NCBI GenBank assembly: GCA_963556195.1
Contig: OY744522.1
Coordinates: forward strand, 33,331,324 to 33,395,323
Length of the DNA: 64,000 nucleotides
Origin: Sepiola atlantica
Lineage: Eukaryota > Mollusca > Cephalopoda > Sepiida > Sepiolidae
Direction of reading: 5' to 3'
Every line of letters begins with the position of its first letter. Position 1 is the stretch's first letter. The notes below the pieces were generated by a model. That model saw nothing but the letters and a program-made list of their open reading frames with translations. It ran no database searches and was not told the DNA's origin. Positions 1 to 9,730 of the stretch are shown piece after piece. A program made the translations under genes and the position numbers.

Positions 1-535
1 GGAAATAAATTTTTTTAAATTGAGATTTTAAGACGTAAAAAGTTATGAAAAACGGACTATGGTAAAAGACGAACAAGACTGATCCCCCATCTTAAATTTT
101 ATTTTCAAAAACCCCGGAATTCTCTCGCGACATGATCGGTAATTGTAAGCAGAAGAATAATTTTTAAAATTTAAGATGGTCAAAAAGAGGGGGATCAGTC
201 TACGTTGAATTTACATTGAAAACTGATCCCCCGTCTTAAAATCTAAATTTTTTTAAATTTCTTTCAAAAAACCCCGGAATTCTCTACTGACATGATCAAA
301 AAAGATTTTTTTTTAAATTGAGATGGTCAAAATGAGGGGGATCAGTCTACGTTGAATTAACATTGGAAACTGATCCCGCCTCCTAAAATGTAAAATATTT
401 GAAAAAAATTCCCAAAACCCCGGAATTCTCTAGCAGCCTGATAGGTAAATGTACATCGAAAAAATCTAAAAAAAAAACTGGTCAGTAAAAAGTCGTGAAA
501 AACGGACTGTGGGAAAAGACGAACATGTGCCAGAA
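1..535. repeat. Three-unit tandem repeat, about 145 bp
   Basis: Units begin near 78, 222 and 369 with ACTGATCCC and share AACCCCGGAATTCTCT in the middle. Each of the first two units closes with GAGGGGGATCAG, the inverse of its own start, so each unit can fold as a stem. The block is bracketed by a degenerate direct repeat (GAAAAACGGACT...AAAAGACGAAC at about 45 and 496). No ORF or known family was recognised. The left edge may lie outside the window. Confidence 0.75.
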
Positions 536-771
536 AATGTGTATTTTCAATGGAAATATTATTTGTTTATTACTACATTAAACGAAGAAAAAATAAAATA
601 ATAAAACAAATGTATTGTCATTATTAAACTATAATTGGAAGGAAAAGTACTTATAAATCGCATAAACAAGAAAGTCTAACAACAACGTTTTTTTTTTCAT
701 TTATGGTCATCCGTAGCTGAGGTGACGCAATCAATTTAACCAGAATCCACGTTCACATAAAAATCTAAAAA

Positions 772-1066
772 AAACCGCCTTTTTTGGTTCAAAACAAGCC
801 GTATCCCCTATTCCGTTTCCACGAGAGAAAAAGAACATGGCGAACACTGGGCCAGTCGAGAGCGCACAAAAACGGAAACCTGTACTGTTAGAAACACATC
901 CAATAAATGTCAACAATCGTGCGAAAATGTATTGTTGACATTTATTGTCCAGGTTTCAGTTTTTTGTGCGCTATAGACCGGACCAATGTCCGCCATGTTT
1001 TTTTTTTTTCTCTTCTGGAAACGGAAGAGTGGATACGACTTGTTTGAACCAAAAAACAACCCTTTA
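772..1066. mobile_element. Hairpin MITE-like insertion in palindrome A
   Basis: The arms are inverted copies with few mismatches, running from GGTTCAAAACAAGCCGTATC at about 785 to its counterpart ending GAACC at about 1050. They meet at a perfect 16-bp central stem (AATAAATGTCAACAAT, about 902-917, and its complement at about 931-946). No coding capacity is visible. It interrupts the left arm of palindrome A at AAAAATCT. Termini are approximate. Confidence 0.6.
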
Positions 1067-1514
1067 AAATAAGTTAAAAAAAACAAATAAACTTATCCAG
1101 GTAGTAGATGAGTAACTTAAGTTGCCTCTGGTAACATTTATTTGTTGACTGCGTTCTCGTTGTGTTGATTATTGTAAAAGATACCCCCAAATTATAGTTT
1201 TATAAGTTATAAAACTATAAATCATAACAGTTTGGTTCAATTAATTATTTAATGACTAAACAATATTAGATGTACAAAGGTAGTACAAAATCCTGAACAT
1301 AATACGATAAAAAAATTGTATATAGGCGATAAATATTGTTTCCTTTTGTTGTTTTTGTTAAATATTAGTAAATTTAGAACAATTTCAGGTTAAATTGTCG
1401 TTTCCCAGTCAAAATGGCGAACAATGAATCGTCTGCAGTTTTCTGATTTTTTTTTCCGACCTCACAAATTACTAAGTACTTAAATAAATTGTTTTGAACT
1501 AATTGGTCCTTCTG

Positions 1515-2818
1515 TGTGACAAAGTATCCAGGCCCCATGGGGATCGGGTACCCTGGTGACGCGCTAGTGTGCGTTTTGGTGGTGATGCTATGCCGACCGG
1601 GGGCCCTGCGTCAAGACGAGGTGGAGATATAAAACTAGTATACATTTGACGTAGAAACGAACTTATTTAAATGACAGGAACGAGGTGCCAGTTGGTCTCG
1701 TGGAGTGGTGTGAGATAGTCAGAACCGATTACCACCAGAGGCGAGGAAACAGTTGCCAGATGGGAAGTAGAGATTAGAGAATTCCATATCGCAAATTTAA
1801 TTCCGAAATATCAATAAGGCGATATTATTGTTTGGGTGAATGGCGTGTTTTAGAATCACGATTCTGTGACGGCTGTTTTGACTTGGCAGGGATTTAATTG
1901 GGCCTGTCATCGTTAATTACTAGCTCAGTCACAGATCGCCTTCAGCTGTGTGACAGAATGAGAAAGTGTTTGTTTTGGCGATAACAATGGGATAGAAAGA
2001 AAATTCCATTTATTTTAGGAAAGGGGGGGGGAGTGAGACATCCGTCCCCACCGTCCTTGAGAGAGGAAGACATGCAAGAAGAAAGATGGTGGAGAAGAGG
2101 GTGTACGACGATAGACATTTTCAATAAAAGAATGTGCGTTTTTCACGCATGACGAGAGAGCCAGTTAGAGTTGGATTGAGACAGAGTTGGACGGTCGCCC
2201 GGCGCACGCCGATGATGGCGTGCGTCGAAGAAAACAAACCGACGAAATACTCGCCATCGCCAGTTAATTTGTGACTAAACAACTACTTGTGTAAAGAATT
2301 CGCACACACAGAGAGCTAACGAAATAACTTAGAGAAAATAGAACTTTTGCTAAAAACATTTATGAGTACAGTAGACATTAATCCAATGTAAAATCAATTA
2401 TTTTATTAATAATTACTCTTCTATACAAAAAAAACTTTTGTTCTTATCCTTTTGTTCTGCTTTGAATGATCTTTCGCCCCCACAGAGCCAACCTGTTACT
2501 GTTCGCCCAGTGATCGCTCGCTGATATGAACAGTTTCAACTTTGGAGTGTGTTTGTAGCTGGACGAGATGACAAGATCGTCGACATCATCATCGTCATCA
2601 TCCCGGCCTAGAGGAATTTTGATCTATATATTTTTTTATTTTCACTACGACGATCGGTACGAGTGGGGGTCACAATCTGGCACCGTGAACAGGGTGTGAC
2701 ATCTGTGCGGTTGACGACCACCGTGTGCACACGAATGGGGTTCATAAAATGGCACCGCGACCAGGATATCACACATGTGCGGTTAACCAGACCGCCGTGC
2801 GGACGGGTGGGGTTCACA
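1515..2818 (+). mobile_element. LTR (family 1, copy 1) with target duplication TCTG
   Basis: The element starts TGTGACAAAG and ends GGTTCACA, the TG...CA form of an LTR. It is flanked by the 4-bp duplication TCTG at 1511-1514 and 2819-2822. The uninterrupted palindrome arm (about 5330-5400, reverse complement) gives the empty site CTTCTGTAATACAG. A first LTR end lies at about 2674. After it comes a primer-binding-site-like TGG stretch (TGGCACCGTGAACAGGG, 2679-2695), then two degenerate units of about 72 bp that again end GGGGTTCA(C/T)A. The copy is therefore an LTR with a duplicated 3' edge or a residue of the internal region. No gag-pol remains. Copies 2 and 3 are at 16977 and 63085. A 4-bp duplication fits Ty3/Gypsy or BEL; the class is not decided. 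Confidence 0.8.
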
Positions 2819-2946
2819 TCTGTATTACAGAGCCGAAAAAAAATTATCCTTAATTTTGAAGAGTTAAATGACAGGGTGAGATAATTCAAAGTATCCCCCC
2901 CCCCAGGGGTTTTCTAAAAATGGATTTTAATGCTGTGAACTTGTAA

Positions 2947-3135
2947 GATATTTTATATTTAACCAGAGATAATGCCAAAATAATAGACTTCTTGCAAGCG
3001 CACAAGTTAATTTCAGGTGCGGAGACCTGCATCTGTGGCCATGACATGCAACTGATGCCAACAACATTAAAAACTGATCGGTTTATGTGGCGTTGCTCAT
3101 GCGTTTATTATGGTAGGAAGATGTTATTAGGCGCA
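2947..3135 (+). pseudogene. Fragment resembling an ISXO2/Merlin-type transposase zinc ribbon
   Basis: An open stretch of about 60 codons follows a stop at 2944-2946 and has no clear ATG. It shows a helical lead with the motif DFLQAHKLI, then C-x-C-x7 spacing to MQLM, then WRCSC. This layout (helix, CxxC-like knuckle, MxL strand, RWRC strand) is typical of the N-terminal region of ISXO2-like (IS1595/Merlin) transposases. The frame then runs into a poly-T tract (about 3140-3157) and no DDE catalytic core is present. It sits in the loop of palindrome A, so it may be the relic of that element's own transposase exon. Identification rests on pattern only; a chance ORF remains possible. Confidence 0.4.
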
Positions 3136-3249
3136 AAAGTTTTTTTTTTTTTTTTTATTCAAAACTGCCCATCAGAGAAATACTTAAATACATTTATATT
3201 TGGGCTCGTGGCAGATCGACGTTATACACCATAAAAACGGAGTGCCGGG

Positions 3250-5200
3250 TGTACGTGCAAAATCAATGGCCGATTCCCAAAATGTGAAAACATTTTCACC
3301 CTCCCTTTCACTTAAAAATTCACCAAAATTCAGGAAATCAACCAATTTTAATGAAATTTTCAGTATTTTCACCCTCCCTTTCACTTAAAAATTCACCAAA
3401 ATTCAGGAAATCAACCAATTTTAATGAAATTTTCAGTATTTTCACCCTCCCTTTCACTTAAAAATTCACCAAAATTCAGGAAATCAACCAATTTTAATGA
3501 AATTTTCAGTATTTTCACCCTCCCTTTCACTTAAAAATTCACCAAAATTCAGGAAATCAACCAATTTTAATGAAATTTTAATGAAATTTTAATGAAATTT
3601 TCAGTATTTATTAATTAACGGTCACGTTATATAATGAAACGATGATTGTTTTTAAAATCTTAGCGAAAATCTATTATTTTTTTTAAACAAAATACACCTT
3701 TTTATATATTAATAAGAAAAAATGCATGAATTTTAAAAAAAAAATGAAAATAAAGCTTTATAGATGTTTAAAAAAAAAAAATTTTCAATTAATTTGTATA
3801 CATTATGAAAAAGGCCCGTAAATTTTGTGTTAATAAAATCACTAAAACTCGAAGAAAAATTAATTTCTTGAATTGGCGCTGTTATTGTTCAATCAATATT
3901 TTCACACAAAAATAATATAATTGTAAAAAGTATTTTATGTGATTTCAATGGTAAGAGTTTCTGGGAAAATATAAAATGCGATGTAATTATATTTTTCTTT
4001 CGCACATGAACGTGTCATCATCAGCATAAGAAATTATTTTTATAATTTTGAAAATAAACAAAAAATTGAAAAATTTGAGAATCAGGATCATAACGAAAAA
4101 AGAATTTTAAAAATTGGATAATTTCTACTAACGATTGACTTGGAGAGGTATGATAGCTCTGTAATAAACAGGCAGGGCAGGATTAGCTCACCAGACCACC
4201 ACTCACTCCGTCCACACCGTCCTCAAAATTTTATTTTCAGAGATTCGACAATTTCGTTAATTTCACAATTTATCGTCAGTTATTTGGAAAAATAAAACGT
4301 AAGTTAGTATTTGCTTTGTCCTTTTTTTTCATTAATAAATATTATTTAAAAAGTTTAAAACAATTCAAATATGACATTTTCTTTCAAAATTGAATTCCAT
4401 TTATTTATTAATAAATAATTTTTAATGTTTTAACTTTTTTTTTCAATGAATATTGTCAGTGTAGACTTTAATTTACTTTTTCACACTTAAAATAAAAAAA
4501 ATACTCTTTTAGCTTTATTATAAAAGAATTAATGTAATTTATCATTATGACACATGTAAGAAATTCTGACATGTGTCGTAACAATAAATTAGTTATTTAT
4601 TCTTTAAGAATTAATGTAATTTAAAATTACATTAATTCTTAAAGAATACATCGAGTAATGTTCAAGATTTTAATCAATCATCATGTAAAAATAATTAATA
4701 AAATTGACGCAGTTGGTAACGTAAAATTTTTAAAAAAAATAACTATTACGGCAGTTCGAGTCTTCCATACTTTTGTAGCCATATTTTCTGTTTACAATTA
4801 CAACACAGGTTCTGGATATGTTTTAGCTAACTTTCACTTTTTTTTTTGATAATTAAGCAATTTTTAGTAAAAAAAAAAGAGGTACATACTTTTGTAATTC
4901 ACTCTCTTAAGACTTTAATTTAATAATTATCTTTGAAACAGTTCCAGATATTTACCTTTCCAGCAAATTTTAAACATGTTTTATTGAATCTGCAGTTTTA
5001 ACTGATTTTTCGCTTTTTTGATAACATTTTCCATTCTATTTTTTTTTCACACGTAAATATACATTTGTTTCCTTTTAGATATTAACTTAATGTTTTTATC
5101 TTTCAAACACAATCAAAAGTTAAACGAAAACTACTTTAAAAAATTAAGAAAAGATACTTTTAAGAACTATAGTCAGTACAAGCGACGACCATTTTTGCAC

Positions 5201-5206
<6 letters not shown>
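3250..5206. mobile_element. Copy of the GTACGTGCAAAA-ended repeat (family of palindrome C)
   Basis: It starts GTACGTGCAAAATCAATGG at 3250 and ends in the inverse TTTTGCACGTAC at about 5206, giving a 12-bp perfect terminal inverted repeat. From 3250 to about 4870 it is collinear with arm 1 of palindrome C (15306-16500): the same AATCAATGGCCGATTCCCAAAA head, CTCGAAGAAAAATTAATTT, CATCATCAGC and TCACACTTAAAATAAAAAA blocks. It lacks the full second arm. No ORF of any length. It lies inside the loop of palindrome A. Confidence 0.65.
3297..3588. repeat. Four-unit, 73-bp tandem repeat
   Basis: CACCCTCCCTTTCACTTAAA recurs at 3297, 3370, 3443 and 3516, an exact 73-bp period with almost no divergence. 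Related elements at 15340 and 24410 have a single unit, so the amplification is private to this copy and young. Confidence 0.9.

Positions 5207-5231
<25 letters not shown>
5200..5231. repeat. (AT)n microsatellite at the element end
   Basis: About 14 AT dinucleotides directly follow the GTAC terminus of the 3250-5206 element. Several other repeats here also abut AT runs. Confidence 0.9.
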
Positions 5232-5799
5232 CTTTACTTTAAGTTAATTAAAATGCATAATGAAGATAAATCCTGGGTGGACACTTTGAATTATCTCCCC
5301 CTATCATTTGACTCTTCAAAAATAAAATTCTTTTTTCGTCCCTGTAATACAGAAGCACCGATTAATTTCCCAACTGTATTTCCTTTCAAATAACTTAGGT
5401 AAATTTGAAATTTGTCCAAAACAATTTATTTGGGTTTACTTATTCATTTGTGAGGTCGGAAAACTGCAGACGGTTCATTGTCCGCCATTTTGGCTGGGAA
5501 ACAACAATTTAACCCAATTTCTAGTTAAAATCCAATTAGTTTTACGCATTGATTCCTCGTAGTTAAATTAGTTATTTATAAATTTTAAAAAATATAAATT
5601 TAAATTATGTATATAAAAATAATTTTTTATAAGATTTCTTACAATTTGTTTTTATAACTATACAAACATAAGATTTTTATGGTTATTTCCAAGATTTTTA
5701 TGGTTTTTGTGGCTTCCTGTTCAACAAATACAGCGTCACGTGACGGATGACCAGAAATGAAAAATAAAACGGTTTTGTTAGAATGTAGCAGACGCTACT

Positions 5800-6140
5800 A
5801 CCAGCCAAGTGGATATTTGTTGCGACTTCTTTTCTTTCTCTGTGTGATCAACCCTTTTTCGTCTCTGAGATAGAGAAGAAGAGGTTATCTCGTGAAAACA
5901 CGTTGGCCGAAGATTCCGGCCAATCGGAGACCAACAGTCCAGCTTGATCACGCGTTACTTGAACCCTATAAAGGGAGGCGCAACAAGCCACACGGTCTCT
6001 TTTTCTCTTCCGATTTTCGGCCGACCGCACACGCAGGTGATCGTCCCCCCCCCCACACACACACACACCCACACACACTCCGGCTCGACCGAGGAGGTGG
6101 GGGAGGTAAAAGTCAAAAAGTAGGTAATATCTTTTAATTC
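5800..6140 (+). promoter_or_regulatory. GC-richer stretch with a TATA-box-like site
   Basis: CCCTATAAAGGG at 5965-5976 is a good TATA box, followed about 30 bp later by pyrimidine-rich sequence. A possible splice donor (GAG then GTAAAAGT) lies near 6105. The stretch has higher GC than its surroundings and looks like an LTR U3/R segment or a real promoter. No terminal repeats or downstream gene were found. It ends in a C-run and CA-repeat (6035-6082). An 81-codon ORF across it has no recognisable content. Confidence 0.35.
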
Positions 6141-6613
6141 CTACCACGAATAACCAACTATTCTTTCAAGCGTGCACACATCACAATTGCCACAAAAATA
6201 CATCACTTTGCATTGATTGCATGTACGCATTCATACAAACACGAACTTAAACAAACGCAACTTTTCACTGAATCTGTTTCTCCTTAAAAATAAACTCAAG
6301 CATTCTCTGTAACTGATAGCTTTACAAAATGTCTTATCCAAATAAATTGTTTTCTTTAATATATATGTTTTACTCTAATTGTTGATTTTACTAAATACTA
6401 TTCTTGTGGGTGTAGCTTTATTATTCCTTCGCTTTCTTTCCAATATAATTTCAGATATAATGATACTGTTTTTCTTTCTTCCCTTTTGTTTGTTTAACCT
6501 GTTAATTTTAGACACACGTGGTCGGGCCACCCGAATGTTGAAAATGACATGCCGCCATAAAGGCATCTCTCATAACCCTTTTGTTCGGCCATAAGCATTT
6601 CTTGTTTATGCAA
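6140..6613. other. No feature recognised
   Basis: AT-rich sequence with two overlapping small ORFs on opposite strands near 6375-6594. Neither resembles a known protein. Confidence 0.6.
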
Positions 6614-6775
6614 ATTTTTTATTTTTTTATTATTATTATTGTTGTTGTTGTTGTTGTTGTTATTGTTGTTGTTGTTATTGTTGTCGTCGTCGTCGTCGTC
6701 GTCTTGTTTGTTTGTTTGTTTGTTTGTTTGTTTGTTTTTTTTTGTTTTGTTTTTTTCCTTCCTTCCTTCCTTCTT
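6614..6775. repeat. Compound microsatellite: (TTG)n, (GTC)n, (TTTG)n, (TTCC)n
   Basis: Successive simple-repeat blocks change unit along the tract: ATT, then TTG, then GTC at about 6682-6702, then TTTG at about 6705-6738, then CCTT at 6758-6771. The overlapping ORF translates only to poly-Val/Ile/Phe and is not a gene. Confidence 0.95.
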
Positions 6776-7129
6776 CGAATTATAGTTTAATAATAATACA
6801 TTTGTTTAATTTTTTTTTAGTTTAATGTAGTAATAAACAAATAATATGTACATTGAAAAACATTCAGAAAGGCGTACGTACCTTCTTCGTCTATTTCCGT
6901 AGCATTCGTTGTAAATACGCCTGTAAATTTTTTATCATATTTCCCGAAACTACCTTTTTATAAATAAATAATTTGGACTAATTCGGTTTTAAGGATCCCA
7001 GAAAAATGCCGAGATGAAAAGAACGCATTTGTGTCTTCACCGCCTCACCGGATTCTTCCAGTTGATCTTTGCACACGCACGCAACATCTGTAAACATATA
7101 AAAACTTTCTTTAGGTCTAATAACTACAT

Positions 7130-9470
7130 TCGTCTAGGGGCTATTGGGCCGCATGAAACCTCATGATACTCCTCAGTATAAAGGGGCTGGAGGTAAACCC
7201 AAATATCAGGGTCGAATAGCAGAAACATCAAAGGTGGTCACCATCCTTAACAAAAAAAAAAAAACCTGTTTCTGTCTGCCTCAAGGGCAAGACATCAAGA
7301 ACGCCTTCCTGATATCTGCGAGCAAGACAAAATCATTCGATGTAAATGACATCAGTAAGTCCAACATATTTCCCGTCATATATATTCACACCAGAGTAAG
7401 CAAAGTTGAACCACCCGCCTTCAGGCTACAGTTAAATACCGGCCTGATCTTAATAGTTGTTGCCGGATCCGCCTTAAAAATTGGTCGATGAGGTGTCCAG
7501 ATATAATCCCCAAATCTTTATGGGGCTACGTGTATTTTCTCAATGATACCCTCCTGCTTCTGCTGGATGAACACCGTCAGACACTCCTGGTAAAACCCCT
7601 TCTCCAGGCTCCTAACAATGCGATCCAGAATGTGCAAAGCAATTGCGTGATTTGAAGGAACCCGAGCCAGTTTGTCTGAATACCAGGACAACTTAACGTG
7701 ATATTTCCCATCTTTGAACTCTGTAACTGCTGGATCTGATCCTGATCATAACCTGAAATTTCTTCTCCGTCATGAATCCCTAATGACTCAATGCTGAACA
7801 GTCTCTCTAATCCTCTCTCCACATCGCTGAAAAGAAAGACATCCACCAAGAGGTCTATATAGGTCGAATCAGCCTCCAGGATGAAGCAAACATGAGCTGA
7901 TTACACCTCGGCTGTATGTTCCATTACCGAGTTGAACAAAAGAGATTTCACTTGAACTGATGAATGGTCTGTGGAAATAAGAGTCTATCTCACCAAAGGG
8001 GATGAGACCAGCAAGGATAGAGAAAGCCCGACCCCGCAGACAAGGCACTCACTGCAAGGGACCAAAATGTTGCACTAGATCAAGTCCCATAATTTCCCCA
8101 ATAGAAACCAAATCAGTACCAGATTCAAATTACCCAGCCAGAAAACACCCGGTTCACCTGAACTCCTCCAACAGTAAGTCCCAATTTTTCAGACAAAGAG
8201 ATATGTCCAATGTGTCGGCAACCAGCACCGGAAAGTGCCCAATATGGCTGAACTTTAAATTAACCTCCAGCACCACCTCCCTGAACTTTCGCTCGCATTC
8301 TCCAAGAAGAGTAGTCGACTTCAAGCGACAATCCAATCCGTCAGAAACCACAGAACCCAAGGAGTGCAAGATGTCACCAGACAAATAAGTTCGACCACTG
8401 CAAGTATCTAGTAGACAATTCACTGAAACAGTCTTCCCTCCTCAACCAAAGGTAACACAAATGACAGGAGGTCATTTACTAGAATACCCATAGGGAGGCT
8501 GAAAATCCGAAACTATCTGGAAAGAAGCATCTTAGTGGATAGAGGTTCCTCTGGATTTAGAGAAAGTTACACATAGATTGATCCGATTAATCCCCAGGGA
8601 AGGACCAGGCACTCCGCCACTTTTAATTTGCAGGCGTTTGATTGCCTCACTGGTGTCTCGCAGCAAGACAGACAGAGATGGAATTCTACTTCCGCATAAT
8701 AGAATCAGCACTCCCTTCAACTCTCTCAGAAATTTCAAGAAGTTTGGCCATTAGTCGGTCTCCTGCCGAATCATCTTCAGAGAAGTCGCAAGAAAGTGAG
8801 TGAGCCAACTCTTCCAAGATCGAAGCAGTCCTGCTGATGAACCCCCCAAGATCTGCGTAAGAACTCTCCCTTTTGGAAGAGAAATCGATGATATCTTGGA
8901 AAATCTTGTCAATGATGTCATTGACATCTAGATATTCTTTTTTTGATACTGATAATTTGCATCGACACAATTCAAGTGATTAATCAACAGCAGAGGAGCA
9001 TTTTAAGAAATTCAATTGGTTTGCATCGCTTGCCATGCCTGCGACACAATTTTCAAATCGGGATAAAAAGTTGTGGAAACTCATTCAATCGTTCTCCATT
9101 TCACGACCGCTAAGCGTGAGTCCCATGATCTGCACCTGAGGAAGTCTCACTGAAAACGATGAAGGAGTTCTATTCAGGGTAGATTCCGACATCTAAGGAA
9201 AGGACAGCTGGTTCAAATAACCACTGGCCTCTGGCAGATGTAGAGAGGAATAGAGATCTTCTAATTCCTTTCGTATAGCCATTTGAAAGTTTAACCAATG
9301 CGATTCCATTTTCTCTCTCTCCTCATCAGATATGCAAGAAATCTGGAGTTTGCAGATGACTATCTCTATTTCATTGATGTGCTCCAAAATTTCATGAAAT
9401 GTGAAATACTGAGAATATAGCAGAAGTAATTTCCGATCCATGGGAAAATCGCAGCCTTCCCTTAATTTTC
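7130..9470 (-). pseudogene. Broken gag-pro-RT region of a BEL/Pao-like retroelement
   Basis: Five minus-strand ORF pieces in shifting frames follow one another. 9441-9193 and 8970-8686 are charged, helical and gag/linker-like. 8423-8154 starts LLDTCSGRTYLS, an aspartic-protease active-site style (D-T-x-S/G), followed by a protease-like flap region. 7849-7577 carries ERLFSIESLGI, as found just before the RT in BEL/Pao pol. A different frame at about 7740-7310 then shows the RT entry features YHVKLSWYSDKL, IRPVFNCSLK and LLADIRKAFL, with in-frame stops between them. The YxDD core, RNase H and integrase are absent. Frameshifts and stops make it non-functional. Confidence 0.6.
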
Positions 9471-9730
9471 ATCTTCAGAATGGAGATCCTTGTAAGGTGC
9501 TGATCCCTGGAATCTGCCACAGTGGGTCTGTTAGAGGCCTCCATATCTCAAAAGGGGAAGTGAACAACAGGACCCAATATATCAAACCGTTGCTAAAGTT
9601 AGATGTTCTTCCTTTAGGAAGTAGTATCGCGTTTTTATTTTTTTCGCAAATTGTGGAAAAAAGTCAGAGGGTAACTAAGAGTGAAACTAGCCGAAGGGCG
9701 AGGTTGCAAAAAAAATAAAAACTTCCTTCG

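Larger units (their letters stand above)
672..5790. mobile_element. Palindromic (fold-back) element A, with nested insertions
   Basis: Left-arm blocks at about 672-765, 1385-1500 and 2823-2925 read as the reverse complement of 5260-5790 in the right arm. Anchors are GGTCATCCGT at 708 against ACGGATGACC at 5742, the AAAATGGCG(G/A)ACAATG block with CTGCAG and CCGACCTCACAAA at about 1412-1488 against 5450-5500, and GATAATTCAAAGT at 2880 against ACTTTGAATTATC at 5282. The left arm is interrupted by a MITE-like hairpin and by an LTR. The loop holds a transposase-like fragment (2947-3135) and a copy of another repeat (3250-5206). The zinc-ribbon fragment hints at a Merlin-type origin. That is inference, and the outer ends and target duplication are not resolved. 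Confidence 0.6.

Noticed and set aside
6035..6137. ORF with His/Pro-rich tail at 5892-6137
   Set aside because: It reads through a CA microsatellite and C-run; nothing suggests a protein.
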